In this document: piece by piece, positions 7,374-16,993 of the stretch
Numbering within the stretch: the stretch's first letter is position 1
Layout: each line of letters begins with the position of its first letter
Assembly (NCBI GenBank): GCA_963797085.1
Contig: CAWCOA010000019.1
Span: 248,001-312,000 of the forward strand
Direction of reading: 5' to 3'
Source: JASJBU01 sp963797085
Lineage (GTDB): Bacteria; Pseudomonadota; Gammaproteobacteria; Chromatiales; Chromatiaceae
Length of the DNA stretch: 64,000 bases
The notes under the pieces: generated by a model
Database searches by the model: none
What the model was told of the DNA's origin: nothing
What the model saw: the letters and a program-made list of their open reading frames with translations, nothing else
Made by a program: the position numbers and the translations under genes

Positions 7374-8588
7374 TCAAATATCCCGCAGACCCTCTGAGGG
7401 TTCGATTTTTGCTGCACGATAACCGGCCATGCCTGCCGCCAGGAAGGCGGATACAATAGTCAGACCCAGGGCAACGAGAAAATGTTCAGGCAACAGTGTG
7501 CAGACCGTATCGCCCTGCTCCAGCTGCTTGATGAACATCTTATTGATAATGAACGAGACACCCAGGTAGATCACGGAAGCGGTTCCCCAACCTAGAATGG
7601 CAGTGTAGAAAGACTGGATCACCGGGAACCAGATGATATCGCCGGTGCGGAAACCCACCAGACGCAGCACGCTCAGCTCTTTGCGTTTACGGTCTACATT
7701 GGCCCACAGACTGGCCCCCAGCGAAAAGGAAAAGCCGAGCAGACCGATGACCGCTATAACCCAGAAGACAGCGGTCAGATTGTGGTCCATATTCCGCACA
7801 ATCTCGATATCCGCCGCCCGGGTGCGCACCTCAATTCCCAGTTTTTCCAGCGCCTTGCTGATGGGAGACACGTCATAGATAGAGCGGGTATAGAGGCGGA
7901 AGCTGGGGTAGGTCCGAGTCCGACCATCCGCATCACTCCCTTCCCAACCGAGACTGGGAACCGCCCTGCCGTCGCGAAAATCCTCCGCTGCTTCTACCAA
8001 TGAAAGTGACACAAAGGCACCATCCCTGGAAAAACTCCCGGCTGGGGCAATATCCACCACCTTTAGCTCAAGATGCACCCGCTCACTGCTACCCTGAAAG
8101 CGTCGGGAAAAACTGCCATTGACACTCTCACCCTTGGAAACATTGAGTTTGGCTGCAACCGATTCGGAGAGTACCAATTGCTGCAGATTTGCGGGGACCG
8201 TCTGACTACGCAACAGCGGATCGTCCCGATCAGTCGGGATCATCTCTACCGCAATAATCCGACTGGATTGCTGACTCTTCAACTGCATGGTCGCTGCAAT
8301 GGCGCGGGTCCGGGGAATAATGAAAGCGACCTCGGGGCGCTCTCGCAATTTACTGATCCAGTCTGCATCATACCGACCACTGCCGATCGGACGGATCTCA
8401 TGATTGCGCGGATCCTCGATCAGATTGTCCAGCATGCTGCCGATGATGCCGAACTTGAGCCCGAAGAGGATCATCATCGGCCCCAGCACGGCAGCCAGGG
8501 CCAGCACGAAGAAACCCGACATCTGCCACTCATTGTGATAATCCCGACTGGCCAGCCAGAAGAGATTCCTGACCCGTTTCAGCATCAA
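7374..8588 (-). CDS. FtsX/MacB-type ABC transporter permease (TagS-like)
   Basis: The 404-residue protein has one N-terminal membrane helix (about 24-47) and a large periplasmic domain (about 50-265). Three C-terminal helices (about 268-295, 325-350 and 372-397) follow, which is the FtsX/LolC/MacB topology. The C-terminal GYRAAKIEPSEGLRDI is the typical permease tail. Such transporters do mechanical work on envelope partners rather than classical import. It overlaps the ATPase gene by 4 bases and is last in a four-gene operon. The company of a PpkA-like vWA protein suggests the TagS role of type VI secretion regulation; this assignment is by context. Confidence 0.8.
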   Translation of the reverse strand: MMLKRVRNLFWLASRDYHNEWQMSGFFVLALAAVLGPMMILFGLKFGIIGSMLDNLIEDPRNHEIRPIGSGRYDADWISKLRERPEVAFIIPRTRAIAATMQLKSQQSSRIIAVEMIPTDRDDPLLRSQTVPANLQQLVLSESVAAKLNVSKGESVNGSFSRRFQGSSERVHLELKVVDIAPAGSFSRDGAFVSLSLVEAAEDFRDGRAVPSLGWEGSDADGRTRTYPSFRLYTRSIYDVSPISKALEKLGIEVRTRAADIEIVRNMDHNLTAVFWVIAVIGLLGFSFSLGASLWANVDRKRKELSVLRLVGFRTGDIIWFPVIQSFYTAILGWGTASVIYLGVSFIINKMFIKQLEQGDTVCTLLPEHFLVALGLTIVSAFLAAGMAGYRAAKIEPSEGLRDI

Positions 8589-9364
8589 CCCTTCACTACG
8601 GTTTCAGTCAAGGAGCCGTCCTTCTGCCGCTGGGTTTTGTGCGAGAGGTGACGTAAACCGAGCCGATTGATATGTCGCCAGGCGTGGCTGGCGACGATGA
8701 CCGTGATATTCAGCTCATCGACCAATTCTATGAACAACGACATAATCCGCTCCGCAGCGATCGGGTCGAGGGATGCTGTCGGCTCGTCTGCAATGACGAT
8801 AGAGGGCTTATGCGCCAGGGCCCGGCCGATTGCCACTCTTTGCCGCTCACCCACCGAGAGTAGATGCGGTAGTTTGTCCAGATGGCGTTTGATGCCCAGA
8901 TCCCCGGCCAGCACCTCAATTAAGTCGTCATCCGGCATATTCAGCATGCGTCGGGAAAGATTCATATTTTCCCGCACTGTGAGGTATGGCAGCAGACCAC
9001 CTGTCTGCATCACATAACCGATGCGCAGACGTCGCAAGTCACCGAGTCTGTTGAGCTTATTCTTGCGCCAGAGTTCGGAGATATCCACCGGATCTGCACC
9101 CTGTTCCGGGCGAAATCGGAAGGAACCGATAGAACTGGGCTTAAGGGTCATGGACAACATGTCGAGCAGAGTGCTCTTGCCGCAACCACTCTCACCGATC
9201 AGGGCAATCTTCTCCCCCAGGGCAATCTGCAGGCTGGGGACCCGAAGACAAAAAGCCGCGCCTTCCGCTTCCCGGGTCTTGATCACATCCCGCATGTGGT
9301 AGATGAGAACCTTGTCACCGAGATGGCCCGGTACCGATACTGCCAGGGGATCCACTGGATTCAC
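8585..9364 (-). CDS. ABC transporter ATP-binding protein (TagT/LolD-like)
   Basis: Walker A GESGCGKS is at residues 57-64. The signature LSVGERQRVAIGRAL, Walker B IVIADEPTASLD and the switch His in VIVASHAW follow in order. The 259-residue length and sequence resemble the LolD/MacB/FtsE class that pairs with FtsX-type permeases. The gene overlaps the permease by 4 bases, so the two are translationally coupled and surely form one transporter. It lies 2 bases after the vWA gene. By analogy with tagT of the threonine-phosphorylation pathway it may sense or transmit an envelope signal, but no T6SS gene lies in the window. Confidence 0.88.
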   Translation of the reverse strand: MNPVDPLAVSVPGHLGDKVLIYHMRDVIKTREAEGAAFCLRVPSLQIALGEKIALIGESGCGKSTLLDMLSMTLKPSSIGSFRFRPEQGADPVDISELWRKNKLNRLGDLRRLRIGYVMQTGGLLPYLTVRENMNLSRRMLNMPDDDLIEVLAGDLGIKRHLDKLPHLLSVGERQRVAIGRALAHKPSIVIADEPTASLDPIAAERIMSLFIELVDELNITVIVASHAWRHINRLGLRHLSHKTQRQKDGSLTETVVKG

Positions 9365-9366
9365 AG

Positions 9367-11379
9367 TCAGGGGAGCATTTCCAGGGCAATGGGGAATACA
9401 GAATCACCGGAGATCGCGCCACCATCCAGCGTGACCCAGAGATCGGTGTGATCATGCAGCACCTGGTAGTAGTTGATCTTTTCTTCCAGGCGATGAATGA
9501 AAGCGACCTGTTCCTTGGCGGGCCAGTCCTGCCAGTTATCCAAGGACAGGTTCATGACCTCACCCGTGTAAGGCAGGCCCTCGATATATTCCCGCATGAA
9601 GCCCATATCGGCCAGATTACCTTCACTGGCGCCCGTCACACGGGTCGTGCTGCCCAACTGCTCCGGATCGCGGGAGATGGTGGCGGCGAGACTTTTGAGA
9701 TCGTTCAGGAAGCTGCGCGGCGAGAGCAGCCCCTCTTCCGCGGTTTGCAGCACCTGACGCATGATAGAGTGCAGTTCACTGAGCTGATCCCGGGTCAAGA
9801 GAACCCTTATATCCAGGGTCTGTCGTTGCGGATCATTGAAGTCACGATCGATCAACCAGGCATTGAAGACATCGGGAATCCGCTGGTTTTCCCCTTGCTG
9901 CAGATAACGCATCTGCAGCGCATAACCCAGCTTGGCCACCTTGGCCTGGAACTCGGCAAGCTGATCAGGCTCTTCATTTGCCTTAGGCTGTGATACTGGC
10001 GGTGGAGTCGGTGCCATCTGCTTGCCGGCTTGGGCGATCGCCGCCACTTTCACCTGATCGGTAATCTGCTGAGCCAGGGCGTCGAGCACACGACCAAAAC
10101 GTTGCACATCCCCAGTCTGCACGCCGAAATAAAAGCTGCCAATACCGGGGTAATAGGAGAGGTCACGGTATTTTTTCTCCGCCCGCTCGTGGTTGGCATA
10201 CAAGGCCGGTGTCAGCAGATGGAGCACCGAGAGCGCAATACCTTTGTTCTGCGCCAGCCGCCGCAGGCCTTCGCTGGACATACCGGTGCCGGAGAGTGGA
10301 TCATGGGCATCCCGAGGACCGGCATCGGTGATCAAAACCACGTAACGGGCATCCTGCCCCTCCCAGTTGATCCCGGCAATGGCCTCGTTGATGCCAGCAT
10401 AGCTGTCTTCGATAAAACCTTGACTGGAGGCTGTTGCTGCCTTCAGGGTGGAAACCTGATTGAAAAAACTCTCCGCGTTCTGCCCTTGCTGCAGATCCAC
10501 GAATTTCCTAGTCCGATACCCCAGACCTGGTGCCACCCCGGGATTGTCGCGAAACGCGATCAACCCGAAGCTCACATCCCCCGTGAGATCTTCTTTGGTT
10601 ATGGTGTCATAGATTTTACGCATCGCTTCATGGGTACGCTTGATGTAAGGATCCATGGAGAGGGTGGAGTCTATGACGAATACGACACCGGAGCGAAAAC
10701 GCTTGACCGGCTTGGCGGGGACTGAAGCCTGAGCAGGCTCTACAGCCACCGGCTGCTTTTTAGCTGGCAGCAGCGGCACACTGGAGACCTGCAGGATTCG
10801 CGCAGTCTCACTACCCATGAAGACATCCTCGTGATCGCGTATCGGCACCAAGTAGAAATCTTTCAGAATATCCACATAAGCACTGGGCTGGATCGCGACG
10901 ACCGGAGATTCGGCACTCAGCTTACTGTTGACTGCCGCTTCATAGAGTTGCGAGTAAGCTTTCTTGTCCTGACTTTCCACCAAAGACTTGAGGCTCTGCT
11001 GATCACGAAACAGCAATACCCGATCGTTGCCGACCGGGTCGCGGAATGCAACGGTCAAGCCCTGATTCCACGGAATCAGGTCAGCTTCCGGCACCCAACC
11101 GGCTATCCGGCCATGCCGGTTGCTACCCAACTGTAGCCAGTTCGTACCGTTCAGCTCTTTTTTTGCATAGACATAGTAGGCATTGAATGGTGTAGTCTCC
11201 TTACCCTCCCCCTTTTGCGCCTCAGCAAACAGCAGCGCGCCGGGTTTGGTCAACACCCGCTGATAGAGCGATTGTTTATTGGGCATTAACAATGGCCGCA
11301 GGGTGGCAGCGCTGACTAGACTCTGCCCCCCTAAGAAGAGGCAGAGTAACCAGACCAGAAGCAGGATTCGCGGAGACAT
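9367..11379 (-). CDS. Secreted von Willebrand factor A protein (PpkA C-terminal-like)
   Basis: A signal peptide (about residues 1-25) is followed by an SH3-like segment near 65-105 (YYVYAKKELNG...GRIAGWVPEADLIPW). A Pro/Ala-rich linker runs at about 205-228 and a vWA domain at about 229-450. The metal-ion site is the D237-x-T-x-S241 pattern (VIDSTLSM). The C-terminal 200 residues are helical. The vWA region closely resembles in style the extracytoplasmic vWA domain of the T6SS kinase PpkA, but no kinase domain is present, so signalling must use another partner. Encoded between a Sel1-like anchor protein and an ABC transporter; its periplasmic ligand is unknown. Confidence 0.8.
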   Translation of the reverse strand: MSPRILLLVWLLCLFLGGQSLVSAATLRPLLMPNKQSLYQRVLTKPGALLFAEAQKGEGKETTPFNAYYVYAKKELNGTNWLQLGSNRHGRIAGWVPEADLIPWNQGLTVAFRDPVGNDRVLLFRDQQSLKSLVESQDKKAYSQLYEAAVNSKLSAESPVVAIQPSAYVDILKDFYLVPIRDHEDVFMGSETARILQVSSVPLLPAKKQPVAVEPAQASVPAKPVKRFRSGVVFVIDSTLSMDPYIKRTHEAMRKIYDTITKEDLTGDVSFGLIAFRDNPGVAPGLGYRTRKFVDLQQGQNAESFFNQVSTLKAATASSQGFIEDSYAGINEAIAGINWEGQDARYVVLITDAGPRDAHDPLSGTGMSSEGLRRLAQNKGIALSVLHLLTPALYANHERAEKKYRDLSYYPGIGSFYFGVQTGDVQRFGRVLDALAQQITDQVKVAAIAQAGKQMAPTPPPVSQPKANEEPDQLAEFQAKVAKLGYALQMRYLQQGENQRIPDVFNAWLIDRDFNDPQRQTLDIRVLLTRDQLSELHSIMRQVLQTAEEGLLSPRSFLNDLKSLAATISRDPEQLGSTTRVTGASEGNLADMGFMREYIEGLPYTGEVMNLSLDNWQDWPAKEQVAFIHRLEEKINYYQVLHDHTDLWVTLDGGAISGDSVFPIALEMLP

Positions 11380-11383
11380 AGGT

Positions 11384-12172
11384 TTATTTCCAGTTCAGAA
11401 GCAGACGCTGGGCACTCAGATCGCCGCTTTGTGCAGCAGCCTCGATACTGCTGCGCAACGTCTGCAACTTTTCCTTAGCGCCATCCGTGTTGCTCTCAAC
11501 AGCAACGGAATACCATTTGTAAGCCTGCACCGGGTCGGGCTCGTCCAGCAATTCACTACCCGCTTCGAAGTGGGCAGGATCGTGCATCTTCGCCAGCTCG
11601 AAGGCCGAAGGACCATGCCCCTTACGTGCCGCAAAGAAGTAGAGCAGATAGGCATCGGTGCTCATTGCCTGATTCTGGTGTTCAGCGGCCTGAGCAAATA
11701 ATTGCTCAAGGGTTAGGTCTTTTTCTCCCTGGCGTACCGAATTGATCAGTAATCGGGCAGTTTCACCAGCATTGACCGGCTTTGTAGTAATTCTGTCAGC
11801 CTGCAATGCTGCGATATCTAGAGAACTGGCGGGCGCTGTCGATACGGCACTGGTGTCAACAGCAGATGGTGGCAGGCCGACGTTTGCCCCCTCCGGCTGT
11901 TGTTTCTGCTGCCGATCTGCCGTCACAGGCTGCTTTGCCGCATCGATCTGCGCACGAATCACAGGATCAATTTCCTGGTGACTCTGGGGTGCTTCCAATT
12001 CAATCTCCTGCTCCGGTGTGTCGCTGGTAAAGTACCAGACCAAGACCAGCACAAAAGCTATTATTACTATATAAAATAGATAGTTGCGGCCTTTGTCCTG
12101 GGTTTCGACAAGGCTTGAATAATCTTCGGGTTGTGAGGATTCAGAAGTCATTATGACGCCATTAATTATCAC
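11384..12172 (-). CDS. Membrane-anchored Sel1/TPR-like protein, first gene of the vWA-ABC operon
   Basis: The 262-residue protein has a cytoplasmic N-terminus, one membrane helix at about residues 30-49 (YLFYIVIIAFVLVLVWYF) and a low-complexity periplasmic linker. The C-terminal helical repeats include a Sel1-like AYKWYSVAVESN segment. These repeats mediate protein contacts, so it probably tethers or organises the secreted vWA protein encoded 4 bases downstream. No enzymatic motif is visible. It could also start at the internal Met eight residues in (MTSESSQ). Confidence 0.65.
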   Translation of the reverse strand: MIINGVIMTSESSQPEDYSSLVETQDKGRNYLFYIVIIAFVLVLVWYFTSDTPEQEIELEAPQSHQEIDPVIRAQIDAAKQPVTADRQQKQQPEGANVGLPPSAVDTSAVSTAPASSLDIAALQADRITTKPVNAGETARLLINSVRQGEKDLTLEQLFAQAAEHQNQAMSTDAYLLYFFAARKGHGPSAFELAKMHDPAHFEAGSELLDEPDPVQAYKWYSVAVESNTDGAKEKLQTLRSSIEAAAQSGDLSAQRLLLNWK

Positions 12173-12411
12173 ACAGCTGGGTTGGAAAAAGCCGCATAGG
12201 TTTACCCGTCAACAGATGACGGCTACAAATTCCGGACACCAATTTGACCAGAACGGAACGGCAAAATCCACCATCACTGAACCTTAGCGACTACTTTCTG
12301 AGGATCGGTTGGATAAACGGAAGTTTCTTATTTGAGACCTGAGCAAACAAAGTATAAGGTAATGCCAGAAAATGTTCAGTTTAATCGGAAGCAGCTTGAT
12401 GAACAAGGAGA

Positions 12412-13868
12412 GTGAGGTACTTCAGCTTTTATTGCTTGTGCCTACATCTGGTGTGTATCAACCTGGATGTCTCTGCAGGAACTGATCAAGAATATAATTC
12501 CCTTCCCTCAGGGGGATTTGCGCGCCCTTCTCTGGAGATCCTCATCGACGATGGCCACCGCCTGAGTATTGAACAGGTGGCTTCGGCAGCCTATGCATCC
12601 AATTTTACCGCACTGTCGAAGCAACAGTTACAGCTTGGTTTCAACAACCGTGTTGTTTGGGTGCGCTTGAACCTGGATGGGTTTGACAGCACACAAAGCC
12701 CGCTACTGCTGGAATTTGATTACCCCCCTGATAGATCTTGCCACTCGGTATAAAAGACAAGGTGACAATTTCCACTCGCGCACTTCAGGGGACCGGGTTC
12801 CGTTCCATTCAGCCAGCATGATTTAAGATACCGTAATCCCGTATTTATTCTGGAACCGGAGTCACTCGACGGTAAGCACCTCTATCTCAGGCTTGAAACT
12901 GAAGGCAGTATGCCGTTGGACCTGCGCATCTGGTCACCTGCCGCCTTCTCTGAATATTTGGTATACAGCCAGTTATGGTTCGGCGTGTAATATGGGCTGA
13001 TTTTCGTACTTGCGCTGACAGCTCTGGTCGCTTTTATCTATACTGCGCTCCACACTGTTTCTTTTTTATACCCTATACCTGGGCAGTTGTTTGCTGCTGC
13101 AATTGGCATTGAATGGTTTTGCCTTCCAGTATCTCTGGCCCAATCAGACCTGGTGGTCAACCCACTCAATAGTACTCCTGGTCATGTCGCCAATGGTATT
13201 TGGTCTGTTATTCGCTGGGAAACTGCTCCTAATTTGGGAGAGAAAAGACTGGATCAGGCTGCTATTTCAGACGCTTATCCTGCTTGCTCTGCCAATCACC
13301 TACATCGGGATGGCCGTCGAATATTCACTGGGAATACGCCTGGCCATCGGGCTGGTTATCATCTCTGTACCCAGTATTGCGCTGGCTGCGATTACTGCCA
13401 GCCTTCGCGGCCAGAAACCTGCCCTACTCTATACTGTTTGCTTATACTTTTTTCCTTGCCGGAACCCTGGTTTCCAGCTTGACCTATCTGGGTAATATTC
13501 CTTTTGAACAAAGCATGAGGAAATCCGATCACTGCGGACGCTGTGGCGGAGAGGAGCTTCTTGTGGTGCTCAGTCATGTCAGTCGTCTGCAGGCGATAGA
13601 ATGGGCCGAACGCATTCGACGGCAGGTTGCTGAAATCTCTGTAACGACCGCGCCTGGCTCCAAATGCACCTGCAGTCTTGGTGTGGCAGCCTATCTGCCG
13701 GACCAGGACATCGCCATATCATTTGAAAAGCTCATAAAACTAGCGGACAGCCTTCTCTACAAATCAAAACACGAGGGACGAAACCGGGTTTCCATCGCCG
13801 TCGCCCGAGATACGGAAAGCTATGGTATCGATTTGGTAGGAAGAGATGCAGTAGATCCGGCCGGTTAG
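12412..13868 (+). pseudogene. Ruined 7TMR-DISM sensor diguanylate cyclase
   Basis: A GTG start with an AGGAG ribosome site at 12412 begins a signal peptide and a 7TMR-DISMED2-like ligand domain (GHRLSIEQVA...NNRVVWVRL). The coding sense continues in other frames. Near 12840-12990 comes FILEPESLDGKHLYLRLETE, and LWFGV-stop-YGLIFVLAL marks the first helix with a TAA replacing a residue. Further membrane helices lie in 13000-13490. The end encodes only the second half of a GGDEF domain, with RCGGEELLVVL where GGEEF is expected. The front half of GGDEF is missing. At least two frameshifts, a nonsense codon and an internal deletion make it non-functional as read. Confidence 0.8.
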
Positions 13869-14333
13869 TGTCCAACGAGTACATTACATGCACAGGCAGC
13901 AGCCATAAGGGCGGTAATCTACCAGGAAATAGACCGCTGGATATTTACAGCATTCACCATGACTACAATCACTCCAGGGCTTTTGCTGCTGGTGCGTATG
14001 GTTGACTGCTGTTCTTCTACAGACCTGAGGTTTCAGGTAAGTCAGGCGACATGATGCCAGACACCTCAGTATCAAAATCATTAAGCAGTCCAGACCGCCA
14101 GGTTTGAGGCACAGCTAATAACAGCTCAGCATGAGCACCCGCAGGGTGCGATAGAGATATATCCCGTTCTTTTGTCTATTATTACACCCAATCCACTTAA
14201 GCATGATCCTGGTGTTGAGACCAGGGTCGAATACAATACCCGCTTGAAATGTAAATAATCATGCTGAAAGTGAACAGAATCCAACCATTTTGCTTGGATT
14301 ATTAACTAAATTAGACATAGATTAGGAAAAAAG
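13869..14333. other. Non-coding gap before the exopolysaccharide plus arm
   Basis: No convincing gene is seen. A small hairpin (GCACCC-GCA-GGGTGC, 14135-14149) lies near the middle without a T run. The promoter of the gene at 14334 is presumably here, but I cannot define a clear -35/-10 or -24/-12 pair. Confidence 0.5.
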
Positions 14334-16976
14334 ATGTCAGTGGTTTGTAGTTTCACGATCACGGAAACAACAGGAGTCTCAAGGAATAATGAGCCAATCA
14401 GGATTGGCATCCCATTCCCAAAAGGATCGGTCAATCAGTTAGGATCAATTCAGCTTTTTCAAGACGCCCTGCCTCAAGTATTTCATGTGGAACAAACCGC
14501 AGCATGGCCTGATGGCAGTGTTAAATGGTGCCTTATTGATTTTTTTTGCTCAATAGACGCCAATCAATTCAAAGAATATCGCATAGCGTTTGCAGATAAC
14601 ACGACGACCCAGGGCGAACTATGCCTATTGGTCGAAAAAATTGAGCACGGCTACAAGGTAGATACAGGAACAGCTGAGTTTCAGATCATTAAAGACCCCA
14701 ATGCGCTCCTACGGGTGTTATCTATAAAAGAAGACCAATTACCGAACACAGTGTGCGCCAAGCTGATCCTTCTCGATGAGACTGGTAACTCTGTCCCGGT
14801 AGTAATTGATGAAATAAAAAATACACATTCAGACAACAGATTGACCCGTAAACTGATAATTTCAGGAACCTTTGAGAAAGCAGGTAGAAAAGAATTTATC
14901 GGATTTGAATCCGTTTTGACCTTTTATTTGAATTCATTGACCGTTAAATGTGATCTAGAAATACTCAATAAAAACCCGGCCAAACATCAAGGTGGAACCT
15001 GGGATCTAGGCGATCCGGGTTCTGTTTATTTTAGTGAGCTACGAGTAGACCTGGTTTCCCATAATATTGACGGTGTTGCCTATCGACTTGAAAGAGACGA
15101 TGAATGGTGCTCGTTGAAGAATGAAAGTGATCTGAGCATTTACCAGGAATCCAGTGGAGGAGATAACTGGTGCGGGAATAATCATAAAAACAAACATGGT
15201 GCCGTACCATTGAAGATGCGGGGATATAATGTTACTCATCATGCAGTCGAAGTCACAAAAGGTTTGAGAGCGATCCCGATCATTCATATTGAGTCAAAAT
15301 ATCTGAACTGCGTTGCTACCTTCAGTAAATTTTGGCAAAACTTCCCTAAAGCGATTGATGTTAATCAGGATACTTTGTCGTTAAAGGTTTTCCCGAAGCA
15401 ATTTCCGGATATCTTTGAGCTTCAGGGCGGCGAGAAAAAAACCCATACCTTTTATTTCAATTTCAGCGATGACAAGACCGCCCTTGATTGGGTCGAAAAA
15501 CCGCTTATCCCGAAGCTCCCCCTTAGCGCTTATGTGGCGGCAAACGCATTTCCGTATCTGACGGAGCAGTCGGACCATGGCAAGATAGAAGAACTGATTC
15601 ATGCAGGGATAAGAGGAAACAACAACTTTTTTGAAAAACGTGAAATATTAGATGAATTTGGATGGCGAAACTTTGGCGACCTGTATGCGGATCATGAAGC
15701 AATTGGGTATCAAGGCAGTCAACCATTAGTCTCTCATTACAATAACCAATATGACCCGATTAAGGGTTTCGCCCTGCAGTTTGTCGTTAGCGGTGACCCT
15801 GCCTGGTTTGAATTGATGGACGACCTCGCCAAGCATCTCACCGATATTGACATCTACCACACAGTGGAAGACAGAGATGAGTATAACGGGGGATTATTTT
15901 GGCATACAGACCATTATCTCGATGCCTCAACTTGTACTCATAGAACATTCTCAAGAGATCATAATCCAGAATCCTACCTTGATTATAAAAAAGGAGGAGG
16001 ACCCGGTAACGAGCACTGCTACACAACAGGTTTGATGTATCACTATTACCTGACAGGCGCAGAAGCATCAAAGCATGCAGTTTTACAACTCTGCAATTGG
16101 ATGATTAAGCTTCACCGCGGGCCCAGTACCTTCCTGGACAGACTGTATAAATTCTTCACTAAGGATATAAAAGTCATCAGGCGCTTAGTATCTGGTGAAA
16201 GCATCCCAGCCTATAAATTTCCATTGACCAGGGGCACTGGGAACTTCATCAACACACTGTTGGATGCTTACCAATTAACAAATAATAATAGTTATCTAAC
16301 GCAGGTTGAAAGTATTATTCAGGAGACCATTCACCCCAACGATGATATTAAAAAGAGAAACCTGGGTGACATTGAAAACACCTGGTCATATACAGTATTC
16401 CTGCAAGCACTTTGCCGTTATCTAGCATTAAAGGAAGAGCTTGATCAACTGAATGAGAAGTTCTTCTATGCCCAAGCGTCGCTACTTGCCTACGCCAGTT
16501 GGATGCTGGAGCATGAATATGCTTATTTAGATAAACCAGAGATACTTGAGTACCCGAATCAGACATGGATAGCCCAGGAAATTCGTAAAGCTAATATCCT
16601 GTATGCTGCTTATTACTACTCACCAGATAACAACAGCGATCTTCTCCATAAGGCGGATTACTTTTATGATTACTCCATATCCGAGTTGGAATCAGATGGA
16701 TCATACAGATACACTCGCTTGCTTGTTCTGCTCATGCAAAACATTGGTCCTCATGATTATTATCTGAGCAAGGCACACAATAAACACGAGGTCCAAGGTG
16801 TATCCGTGGATTATGGCAAGCCACCACATCATTCATTCACTGGAATATTACAGGGTGCTTTTTTCGATCTTTTTAAAAGACTTTCTATAATTTCACTAAA
16901 AAATGAGTTGCTTTGGTTGAGCTTCAGATCTAACTATTTTTTGTCACTCTATAATCGTTTGTATAGTACTAAATAG
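14334..16976 (+). CDS. RIFT-barrel (PcRGLX/YetA-like) putative polysaccharide-acting protein
   Basis: The 880-residue protein has no signal peptide. Its N-terminus (about 1-110) has the pattern of the RIFT barrel seen in PcRGLX/YetA-type rhamnogalacturonan exolyases (NEPIRIGIPFPKGSV; WPDGSVKWCLIDF). The middle is beta-rich. The C-terminal half (about 400-850) is helical with Trp/Tyr/His-rich segments such as GLFWHTDHYLDAST and GGGPGNEHCYTTGLMYHYYL, consistent with an (alpha/alpha) toroid typical of lyases and hydrolases. It opens the exopolysaccharide plus arm, 17 bases before a glycosyltransferase, so it may trim or modify the polymer or its intermediates. Enzymatic activity is inference. 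Confidence 0.6.
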   Translation: MSVVCSFTITETTGVSRNNEPIRIGIPFPKGSVNQLGSIQLFQDALPQVFHVEQTAAWPDGSVKWCLIDFFCSIDANQFKEYRIAFADNTTTQGELCLLVEKIEHGYKVDTGTAEFQIIKDPNALLRVLSIKEDQLPNTVCAKLILLDETGNSVPVVIDEIKNTHSDNRLTRKLIISGTFEKAGRKEFIGFESVLTFYLNSLTVKCDLEILNKNPAKHQGGTWDLGDPGSVYFSELRVDLVSHNIDGVAYRLERDDEWCSLKNESDLSIYQESSGGDNWCGNNHKNKHGAVPLKMRGYNVTHHAVEVTKGLRAIPIIHIESKYLNCVATFSKFWQNFPKAIDVNQDTLSLKVFPKQFPDIFELQGGEKKTHTFYFNFSDDKTALDWVEKPLIPKLPLSAYVAANAFPYLTEQSDHGKIEELIHAGIRGNNNFFEKREILDEFGWRNFGDLYADHEAIGYQGSQPLVSHYNNQYDPIKGFALQFVVSGDPAWFELMDDLAKHLTDIDIYHTVEDRDEYNGGLFWHTDHYLDASTCTHRTFSRDHNPESYLDYKKGGGPGNEHCYTTGLMYHYYLTGAEASKHAVLQLCNWMIKLHRGPSTFLDRLYKFFTKDIKVIRRLVSGESIPAYKFPLTRGTGNFINTLLDAYQLTNNNSYLTQVESIIQETIHPNDDIKKRNLGDIENTWSYTVFLQALCRYLALKEELDQLNEKFFYAQASLLAYASWMLEHEYAYLDKPEILEYPNQTWIAQEIRKANILYAAYYYSPDNNSDLLHKADYFYDYSISELESDGSYRYTRLLVLLMQNIGPHDYYLSKAHNKHEVQGVSVDYGKPPHHSFTGILQGAFFDLFKRLSIISLKNELLWLSFRSNYFLSLYNRLYSTK

Positions 16977-16993
16977 GGTGCCGGTATATTCTT

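Noticed and set aside
8073..8651. Plus-strand ORF of 192 codons opposite the ABC permease
   Set aside because: It lies fully antisense to well-supported permease and ATPase genes and shows no domain; the same applies to plus-strand ORFs at 9448-9993 and 10030-10725 opposite the vWA gene.
13884..14081. Minus-strand Cys-rich 65-codon ORF
   Set aside because: No ribosome site, no hydrophobic or domain pattern and unlikely composition; treated as chance.
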